Shown here in pieces: positions 41,670 through 47,706 of a DNA stretch of 47,706 nt. The stretch comes from Bacteroidota bacterium (GTDB taxonomy: Bacteria; Bacteroidota; Bacteroidia; Sphingobacteriales; Sphingobacteriaceae), in assembly GCA_018828585.1 (NCBI GenBank), contig JAHJVW010000075.1:1-47706 (forward strand). Reading direction: 5' to 3'. The notes below the pieces were generated by a model. It worked only from the letters and a program-made list of their open reading frames with translations, ran no database searches and was not told the origin of the DNA. Made by a program: the position numbers and the translations under genes. How positions within the stretch are numbered: the stretch's first letter is position 1; every line of letters begins with the position of its first letter.

Positions 41670-44033
41670 ATGAAAAGATATGTATTGATTACCTTCCTTT
41701 TAGGGAGTTTGAGTATTGCAAATGCACAGGAATTAGGGAAATTAACTGTTGACAAAATTATGCGAGATCCCGTTTGGATGGGAACATCTCCATCTAATAT
41801 TCAATGGAGTGCAGATAGTAAGACCATTTATTTTCAATGGAATCCTGAGGGAGCGAGCAAAAGCTCATGGTATTATATTACCACTTCTAATAGTAAACCT
41901 CAGAAACTGAGTAAGGAAGATGAGTTGGCTTTACCATCTTTCAGAGGAACACTCAATAAAGCCAAGACGAAAAAGCTTTATGAGAAAAATGGAGATATTT
42001 TTTTGTTGGATGTCAAATCAGGAAAATCAAAACAACTAACTAACACTATCGATAGAGAAAGCAGCTCGGATTTTGCCGAGAACGAAACAGCCATTGTTTA
42101 CCAACGCGGTGATAATTTATATGAGCAGTCTTTGGTGAATGGAGATTTGATACAGTTAACTAACTTTATTAGGAGCAAGAAAAGACCCGAGCCTAAATTA
42201 GATGATCAGGAAAAATGGCTAAAAAGCGAGCAGTTAACGCTTTTTGAGATTGTGAAAAAAGAAGATGTTGAGGAAAAGGAAAATAAAATTGAAGCAAAAT
42301 TTAGAGCTGCAAAACGCCCAACCGAAATCAATGTAGATGATAGTTTTATCAACGGATTGGCATTCAGTCCTGATGGGAAATATATCACTTATCGATTGAT
42401 TAAAAGAGCTGATGGTAAAGCAACGGTGGTTCCTAATTTCTTGGATGCATCTGGTTTTACTACCGACATAAATGGCAGAACTAAAGTAGGAGCACCGCAA
42501 TCTACCATGACCTCTTTTATATATGATTTAAGCAGAGACACTTCATACGCAGTAAAAACTTCCGAAATACCTGGGATTAAAGATATACCTGACTATATGA
42601 AGGATTATCCAAAAAAACTGGCCGAGATGCAGAAGAAAAATGAAGACAGGACGGTAAATGTTGGTAACACAGTTTGGAATGAGGAGGGAAGCAAAGCGGT
42701 AGTTTCTGTTAATGCTCAAGATAATAAAGACCGTTGGATCATGCTATTAAATGCTGCCGACGGAACGTTATCTTTATTAGACCGCCAACATGATGATGCT
42801 TGGATTGCTGGTCCGGGAATTGGCGGTTCTTATGGTGGAGGTAATTTGGGGTGGGTAAATGAAAATCATATTTATTTTCAAAGTGAAGCTTCTGGCTATT
42901 CTCATGTTTATACAGTTGATATAAACTCTAAAGCTAAAAAGCAATTGACTTCTGGCAATTGGGAAGTGCAATCATTGGATTTATCCAATGATAAAAAGAG
43001 CTTTTATTTTACTGCAAATATGGAGCATCCGGGAATAAAGCATTATTATAAAATAAGTGTAAGCGGGGGTGAAATTAGCAAGTTAACCAGCATGAAAGGT
43101 GGTAATGAGATGAGTCTTTCTCCTGATGAGAAATATTTAGCTGATTTGTATAGCTATTCTAATAAGCCATGGGAACTGTATTTGCAGCCTAATAAAGTTG
43201 GGGCAAAACCTATAGAAATCACCCATTCTACCACCAAAGAATTTGAATCCTACAACTGGAGAGATCCAGAGATGATTACTTTTAACAACCGTTATGGGAC
43301 TAAGGTTTATGCAAGGTTATACCAATCGGCAAACCCCAATGCATCCAAACCAGCAATTATTTTCGTACACGGAGCTGGTTATTTACAAAACGTACATTAC
43401 CAATGGAGTTCTTATTTTAGAGAATACATGTTCCATAATTTACTAGCTGATAATGGTTATACTGTATTAGATATTGATTACACAGGCAGCTCTGGTTATG
43501 GTCGTGATTTCAGAACGGGAATTTATCGCCACATGGGCGGAAAAGATTTGACCGATCAGGTTGATGGTGCTAAATTGTTAATCGAGAGATACGGTATTAA
43601 TCCAAAAAATATTGGTATTTACGGCGGATCTTATGGAGGTTTCATCACTTTAATGGCGATGTTTACTGAGCCTAATGTTTTTGCAGCAGGAGCAGGATTA
43701 CGCTCTGTAACCGATTGGGCACACTACAACCATGGTTATACTTCTAATATTTTAAACGAGCCTTATAATGATGAAAAGGCTTATCAAGTAAGTTCACCTA
43801 TTAATTTTGCTATAGGTTTAAAAGGTCATTTACTGATGTGCCATGGTATGGTTGATCAAAATGTTCATTTTCAAGATATTGTAAGATTGTCGCAAAAATT
43901 AATTGAACTTAAAAAGGAAAACTGGGAATTGGCAGTATTCCCGGTAGAGAATCATGGCTTTGAACAACCTACCAGTTGGAGAGATGAATATTCCAGAATT
44001 TTTAAACTGTTTCAAGAAAATTTGAAAAACTAA
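41670..44033 (+). CDS. Exported S9 family prolyl-oligopeptidase-like peptidase
   Basis: 787 residues. The signal peptide ends near residue 19 (ANA-Q). A WD40/DPPIV-type propeller (SNIQWSADSKTIYFQW and others) precedes a hydrolase domain whose nucleophile is in GIYGGSYGGFITLMAMF, Asp in CHGMVDQNVHFQD and His in VENHGFEQPTSW. An extended charged insert (about 170-215, rich in E and K) is unusual within the propeller. It follows the M14 gene by 3 nt. An AT-rich hairpin (AAAATCAAAAA and TTTTTGATTTT) after the stop may end the transcript. Confidence 0.92.
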   Translation: MKRYVLITFLLGSLSIANAQELGKLTVDKIMRDPVWMGTSPSNIQWSADSKTIYFQWNPEGASKSSWYYITTSNSKPQKLSKEDELALPSFRGTLNKAKTKKLYEKNGDIFLLDVKSGKSKQLTNTIDRESSSDFAENETAIVYQRGDNLYEQSLVNGDLIQLTNFIRSKKRPEPKLDDQEKWLKSEQLTLFEIVKKEDVEEKENKIEAKFRAAKRPTEINVDDSFINGLAFSPDGKYITYRLIKRADGKATVVPNFLDASGFTTDINGRTKVGAPQSTMTSFIYDLSRDTSYAVKTSEIPGIKDIPDYMKDYPKKLAEMQKKNEDRTVNVGNTVWNEEGSKAVVSVNAQDNKDRWIMLLNAADGTLSLLDRQHDDAWIAGPGIGGSYGGGNLGWVNENHIYFQSEASGYSHVYTVDINSKAKKQLTSGNWEVQSLDLSNDKKSFYFTANMEHPGIKHYYKISVSGGEISKLTSMKGGNEMSLSPDEKYLADLYSYSNKPWELYLQPNKVGAKPIEITHSTTKEFESYNWRDPEMITFNNRYGTKVYARLYQSANPNASKPAIIFVHGAGYLQNVHYQWSSYFREYMFHNLLADNGYTVLDIDYTGSSGYGRDFRTGIYRHMGGKDLTDQVDGAKLLIERYGINPKNIGIYGGSYGGFITLMAMFTEPNVFAAGAGLRSVTDWAHYNHGYTSNILNEPYNDEKAYQVSSPINFAIGLKGHLLMCHGMVDQNVHFQDIVRLSQKLIELKKENWELAVFPVENHGFEQPTSWRDEYSRIFKLFQENLKN

Positions 44034-44090
44034 AAAATCAAAAAAAAGTATAAAAGACTCCTTTTTGATTTTACTTTGTTTTATTGTTTG

Positions 44091-44840
44091 TTAAAAGAAA
44101 ACTTCAAAATTGGTCAGTTCGCAAACATTTTGATTACCCAACTTGAATAGTATATTTTTACGGTGAGTTTTAACAGTTTCAATGGAAATAAAAAGATCCT
44201 CTGCAATTTTGCGATTGCATTTTCCATGAATTGCCAGTTTTAAAATTTCTCGCTCTCGCTCTGTCAAGCTGTAAAACTTTTCGGCATTTTTAATGCTGAA
44301 GTCTCGGTTTTTAAATAGCTGTTTTAAAAGTAGAAAATAGTCATGAAATTCTTCGCAATTCACTTCAAATAAACACTGTATTTTGCCATTACTGTTTTCT
44401 TTAAAACTAATTTCAGGTAAATGATGGATATTTGATTTTGAAAAGGGTTTCGAAAACCAATCCAATGCAATCTGCTGGTCTTTAAAAAACCGAAGCTTCA
44501 ATTCATAATTGCCATTATTAAATAAATTATCGATACTGATAGAGGATAATATCTCATTCCCTATCAATACACCCACTTTACCATTGAACCCATCTTTAGT
44601 AACTTGATTATAAAAGAAGGAGTTAGTCCATGTTTGCAAACCCTCATTGAGTTGGAAATTGAAATCACGGTTATCCCAAAAGGTGTTTTTTGGTTTTGTT
44701 TTATAGTAGATTTCTTTAAAATGGGTCATGCCAGAAAGATACTGATCTGCAGTTTCGCAGTTGTTCCAGCTACCTTGTAAAGTGTTGATGTTTGGATGAT
44801 GCCCAATGGTAATTATTTTATCTCTATGAATAGTTTCCAT
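44091..44840 (-). CDS. STAS-like/LuxR-HTH fusion regulator
   Basis: 249 residues. The N-terminal half (about 1-135) follows a STAS/SpoIIAA-like layout known from stand-alone Bacteroidota proteins: QGSWNNCETADQYL, NRDFNFQLNEGLQTWTN, GKVGVLIGNEILSSISIDNL, LKLRFFKDQQIALDWF. The C-terminal 65 residues are a LuxR/NarL helix-turn-helix (LTEREREILKLAIHGKCNRK, then IAEDLFISIETVKTHRKNIL). There is no receiver domain. The domain pairing suggests a sensor-like regulator acting without phosphorylation. It is divergent from the lipoprotein-kinase operon, with 163 nt between the genes. Confidence 0.75.
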   Translation of the reverse strand: METIHRDKIITIGHHPNINTLQGSWNNCETADQYLSGMTHFKEIYYKTKPKNTFWDNRDFNFQLNEGLQTWTNSFFYNQVTKDGFNGKVGVLIGNEILSSISIDNLFNNGNYELKLRFFKDQQIALDWFSKPFSKSNIHHLPEISFKENSNGKIQCLFEVNCEEFHDYFLLLKQLFKNRDFSIKNAEKFYSLTEREREILKLAIHGKCNRKIAEDLFISIETVKTHRKNILFKLGNQNVCELTNFEVFF

Positions 44841-45003
44841 AATCCTGTGTTTTGATAGAATAAAGCTACCAAGGCATGGAATTTTTTAATTGAGGCTTAG
44901 CACCCAATTTTGTACCGTTAAAACACCCGAAAAAAATGTTAATCAACGGTTAATATTTATTTCTTTATTAGGTATTTTTAGGTTCATCAAAACTTAAAAA
45001 ATC

Positions 45004-45567
45004 ATGAAATTAAAAAAACACAATTATTTACTGCTGATTGTAGCAGCTTTGGCTTTTATTGCTTGTAATAATGAATCTAAAAATCTCAAGACAAATGAAA
45101 ATTCTGAAAAATGTCTTAATTCAGAAGACTCATTAAAGATTGCATTTTTCGACAAATATTTTGGTGAAATTGATACATCGGGATTTATTGGAGATGATTT
45201 AAAGAGCAGACCTGTTGATTCACTATTAGCTAGAGGATGCATTGAGAATTTTTTAAAATTAAAGAAGCCAATTAATGCCCTTAAATGGAATAAATTATTA
45301 GAAACGCAGACTGTTACATTTGATCTTAAAGAACTTACACCTTGGTTGATAAAAAATTTAATAAATAATGCAGATGTAGATTCATTAAAGATATTTTTAG
45401 GATCATATAATGATGATTACTTGAATAAATATCGAAGCAATGAAAGAGGTAAATTAAAAAATAGAGTATCTGTTTTTTTATGGCCTTATTTTAAAGGAAA
45501 TCCAGCAGTTTCGAATAAGAGTGGAGAAAAAGTTCAACCTTTTAATATTGGAGATCTACATCCATGA
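45004..45567 (+). CDS. Putative lipoprotein of unknown function
   Basis: 187 residues. A lipobox LAFIAC at the end of the signal peptide makes C21 the likely lipid-bearing residue. The mature part is hydrophilic with CLNSEDSLKIAFFDKYFGEI and a C-terminal block with FLWPYFKGNPAVSN. I do not recognise a family. The gene overlaps the next (membrane protein) gene by ATGA and opens an operon ending in a kinase-regulator pair. This context suggests a sensing or accessory role. Confidence 0.65.
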   Translation: MKLKKHNYLLLIVAALAFIACNNESKNLKTNENSEKCLNSEDSLKIAFFDKYFGEIDTSGFIGDDLKSRPVDSLLARGCIENFLKLKKPINALKWNKLLETQTVTFDLKELTPWLIKNLINNADVDSLKIFLGSYNDDYLNKYRSNERGKLKNRVSVFLWPYFKGNPAVSNKSGEKVQPFNIGDLHP

Positions 45568-46199
45568 TTAATGCATACTATTTCGAGTTTTTAGCTTTAT
45601 GCATAGCAATATATAGTTATGCAAAGCTAAAAAACTCATTTATGATTTGGTTTATCCCTTTTTTACTATTCACGTTTACATGTGAATTGAGTTCGGATAT
45701 TATATACACTAAATATGGTTTAGCTACTGATTGGATTTATAATATTCTTATTCCTTTAACTATAGGTTTTTACAGTTATATTTTTTATTGTTTAATCAAA
45801 AAAACAGAGCTTATATTCATCTTTAAAATAGGAGGGATCTTATTTTTGTTCCTTAACATTTATATCCTACTTAACCAATCTAGTTTTAGTATTACATTAT
45901 TGTTAGTTGGATCTATAATTCTCATTATTTTATCCTGTTATTATTTTTATTCATGTTTGTTAAATGATATTGATTTAAATAGTTATGAGGTTAAAGGCGG
46001 CTTATGGTTTGCATCTGGAATACTTATATTTTATAGTGGTATTTCAATTGTTTTCTCGTTGGTCAATTATATCAGAGAACATCATTTGAACATTGCGGGT
46101 ATGGCACTTTATAATTTTGTGCCTCGCTGTTTAAGCAGTATACTTTACGCTTGTATTTCAATTGCTTTATTAAAATGGAAAAAGCCTCAGGAGATTTAA
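45564..46199 (+). CDS. Multi-span membrane protein, likely sensor partner
   Basis: 211 residues with about seven hydrophobic segments (for example FEFLALCIAIYSYA, MIWFIPFLLFTFTCELSS, IYNILIPLTIGFYSYIFYCL, GGILFLFLNIYILL, SITLLLVGSIILIILSCYYF, GLWFASGILIFYSGISIVF and LSSILYACISIALL). Proteins with the same TDWIYNI-YxYIFY-CYYFYSCL pattern are found next to NarL-type kinases in other Bacteroidota, but no name exists that I know of. Its coding end overlaps the kinase start by 25 nt, so production of the two is coupled. It may be the sensing unit for the kinase, which lacks a large sensor of its own. Confidence 0.65.
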   Translation: MINAYYFEFLALCIAIYSYAKLKNSFMIWFIPFLLFTFTCELSSDIIYTKYGLATDWIYNILIPLTIGFYSYIFYCLIKKTELIFIFKIGGILFLFLNIYILLNQSSFSITLLLVGSIILIILSCYYFYSCLLNDIDLNSYEVKGGLWFASGILIFYSGISIVFSLVNYIREHHLNIAGMALYNFVPRCLSSILYACISIALLKWKKPQEI

Positions 46200-46957
46200 T
46201 AGGTGCGATCATTATTGCCAGTATTATTTTGGTCATTATTGTGGTTTTTTCGCTGCTCTTTTTTCTGCTTTATATTAAAAAGAAAACGACCCTGCATCAA
46301 CAAAATGAAAATATGAAAGTTGCATTTCAGCAAGAATTATTACAAACGCAAATCGAAATACAGGAAGAAACTTTTGCCTACATATCAGAAGAAATTCATG
46401 ATAATATTGGACAGGTTTTATCATTTCTCAAACTCAATTTAACCGTAGATGCTGCTAATTCTAAAGAAGAGTTAATCGAAAAAATAGAAGGAAGTCAGGA
46501 AATAGTAACTCAAGTCATAAAAGATGTGCGGGCTTTATCAAAAAGCCTGAGTTATGAGTTCTTAAAAGATTTTGGACTGGTAGAAACCATAAAGTACGAG
46601 ATAGAACGAATTAATCAGACGGGGCTATATCAAACTCATTTTAATGTATTTGGAGATCCATTTTCTTTTCCAAACCAACACAACCTTCTGATATTTAGGA
46701 TATTTCAAGAGTGTTTAAATAATATTATTAAACATTCTAGTGCTACTGAAATTGATGTCGCCATTGGTTATTATGACCATCATGCCGAATTAATGATTAA
46801 AGATAATGGGATTGGTTTTGATCAAGATTTGGATATTAAAAACGATGGCGCTGGGCTAAAGAACATGAAAAAGCGAGCAAGACTTTTATCTGCAAATGTA
46901 GAAGTGACTGCCCAACCAGGAAAGGGTACCATGATAAAACTATACATCCCTTGTTAG
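46175..46957 (+). CDS. NarL/DesK-type sensor histidine kinase
   Basis: 260 residues from the ATG at 46175. One membrane helix (residues 8-33), a short coiled coil, then HisKA_3 with H75 in YISEEIHDNIGQVLSF and an ATPase domain with N box FQECLNNIIKHSSATEI, KDNGIGFD and GAGLKNMKKRARLL. A longer frame from 46151 is open but lies within the membrane protein gene. The kinase has no extracytoplasmic domain, which makes the upstream membrane protein and lipoprotein good sensor candidates. The response-regulator gene begins 2 nt after its stop. Confidence 0.9.
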   Translation: MEKASGDLIGAIIIASIILVIIVVFSLLFFLLYIKKKTTLHQQNENMKVAFQQELLQTQIEIQEETFAYISEEIHDNIGQVLSFLKLNLTVDAANSKEELIEKIEGSQEIVTQVIKDVRALSKSLSYEFLKDFGLVETIKYEIERINQTGLYQTHFNVFGDPFSFPNQHNLLIFRIFQECLNNIIKHSSATEIDVAIGYYDHHAELMIKDNGIGFDQDLDIKNDGAGLKNMKKRARLLSANVEVTAQPGKGTMIKLYIPC

Positions 46958-46959
46958 TT

Positions 46960-47598
46960 ATGAAAAAAATGAAAATTGCATTGGCCGATGATCATCAACT
47001 TTTTAGAAGTGGATTAAGAGCCATGCTAAAAGATTTGGAAGATTTTGAGATTATTTATGAAGCAGATAACGGACAGGAGTTATTAGATAAAATCTCCGGG
47101 AAGCTAAAGCCCGATATCATCCTTTTAGATATCAAAATGCCACAAACCAATGGTTTTGAAGCCGTGGTTTTCATTAAAGAACATTATCCTTCCATAAAAA
47201 TTATTGTACTTTCTATGTTTTCTGACGAAGCATCAGTAATGAAAATGGTTAAAGAAGGAGTAGAGGGTTATTTGCTAAAGGATGCGAATAAACAAGAGTT
47301 TGTAGACGCTTTACGAACAGTTTCTGAAAACGAAGTTTATTACTCTACCGCGATAAATAAAGTGATCCAAAAGAGCTTCATCAGTAAAAAGCCAATTACC
47401 ATTAAGTTGAACGAGAATGAAACTAAATTTTTGACGCTACTTTGTCAGCAAATGAGCAATAAAGAAATTGCTGAAAAAATGAATTTAAGCATTAGAACCA
47501 TTGATGGCTATCGAGATCAACTTTTCGAGAAGTTAAACGTGAAGAGTAGGATTGGTTTAGTACTTTATGCCATCAAAAATAAGATAGTAAGCATCTAG
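46960..47598 (+). CDS. NarL/LuxR-type response regulator
   Basis: 212 residues from the ATG at 46960 (MKKMKIALADDHQLF); an ATG at 46969 is also possible. The receiver has D10/D11, phosphoacceptor D57 in ILLDIKMPQ, and K in GYLLKDANKQEFVDAL. The LuxR helix-turn-helix is ETKFLTLLCQQMSNKEIAEK followed by MNLSIRTIDGYRDQLFEKLN. It should be phosphorylated by the kinase next to it. A symmetric motif at 47660-47676 is a possible target site. Confidence 0.95.
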   Translation: MKKMKIALADDHQLFRSGLRAMLKDLEDFEIIYEADNGQELLDKISGKLKPDIILLDIKMPQTNGFEAVVFIKEHYPSIKIIVLSMFSDEASVMKMVKEGVEGYLLKDANKQEFVDALRTVSENEVYYSTAINKVIQKSFISKKPITIKLNENETKFLTLLCQQMSNKEIAEKMNLSIRTIDGYRDQLFEKLNVKSRIGLVLYAIKNKIVSI

Positions 47599-47659
47599 CA
47601 GTATAAAACACCTGATTTTATTATTTGATAATCATTTATGTTAATATTTTAAAATTTAT

Positions 47660-47694
47660 CCCCAATATACTTAGGGCGAAGAAGAATACTTTTG
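47660..47694 (+). promoter_or_regulatory. Operator-like dyad and -7 box at the right edge
   Basis: CCCCAA (47660-47665) and TTAGGG (47671-47676) form an imperfect dyad with a 5-nt centre. A perfect -7 box TACTTTTG (47687-47694) follows. The dyad takes the place of the -33 element, a layout expected for activator-dependent promoters. It would drive a gene beyond the window; no gene is present after 47598. Confidence 0.45.
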
Positions 47695-47706
47695 TTTGTA
47701 AGGAGC

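Noticed and set aside
1-47706. CRISPR arrays, tRNA or rRNA genes, insertion sequences and prophage genes
   Set aside because: No regularly spaced direct repeats, no tRNA-like T-arm or anticodon structures, and no transposase or phage structural proteins were found. The ORF6N gene alone is not enough to call a phage.

Overview
The window looks like a chromosomal segment of a Bacteroidota bacterium of the Sphingobacteriaceae, most likely Pedobacter or a close relative. The reasons are low G+C, promoters of the TAnnTTTG (-7) type, few Shine-Dalgarno sites, and Bacteroidota marker families: OMP beta-barrel receptors with a carboxypeptidase-like N-terminal domain, an IPExxxVDY protein, DUF6600, DUF5808, and LytTR and NarL-type two-component pairs. 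No tRNA, rRNA, CRISPR array, transposase or phage block was seen.

Region 1 (1-5650, minus strand): a LytS/LytTR kinase-regulator pair followed by a secreted glycine-rich protein and a TonB-receptor-like outer-membrane protein, closed by a terminator at 81-111. Region 2 (5650-10780, minus strand): an RhlE-like DEAD-box helicase, an esterase with a small STAS-like protein, pyruvate kinase, and the IPExxxVDY protein. Region 3 (10900-20320, mostly plus strand): a housekeeping block with acpP-fabF-rnc, an acyltransferase, YicC, gmk, a large MscS-type channel, nadD (TTG start, overlapping the channel gene), a MiaE-type tRNA hydroxylase and a DUF5808 membrane protein. Region 4 (20309-22050, minus strand): an RsmI-like methyltransferase translationally coupled to a shrunken relative of flavin aromatic hydroxylases that seems to have lost its FAD-binding motifs. 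Region 5 (22300-28220): a DUF6600 protein, a NIPSNAP protein, an SMP-30-like propeller, a 40-codon remnant of kduD directly upstream of uxaC, and an AraC-GyrI regulator. Region 6 (28220-31630): composite dispersed repeats, htpG, and a small graveyard holding an ORF6N gene with a striking 37-nt palindrome upstream and a histidine-kinase fragment cut off exactly at another palindrome. Region 7 (31630-44033): an FkbM methyltransferase, an atypical photolyase/cryptochrome, a phosphodiester glycosidase-like protein, a cupin, two S9 peptidases, a pirin and an M14 peptidase. Region 8 (44090-47706): a STAS-LuxR fusion regulator, divergent from an operon of lipoprotein, multi-span membrane protein, NarL-type kinase and response regulator. 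A probable operator and promoter at the right edge would drive the next gene outside the window.

The parts most worth a second look are the degenerate flavin-hydroxylase/RsmI-like pair, the ORF6N palindrome, the lipoprotein-membrane-kinase-regulator operon with its candidate target promoter, the kduD remnant, and the three-copy dispersed intergenic repeat. All family assignments come from reading protein motifs by eye; no database search was possible.
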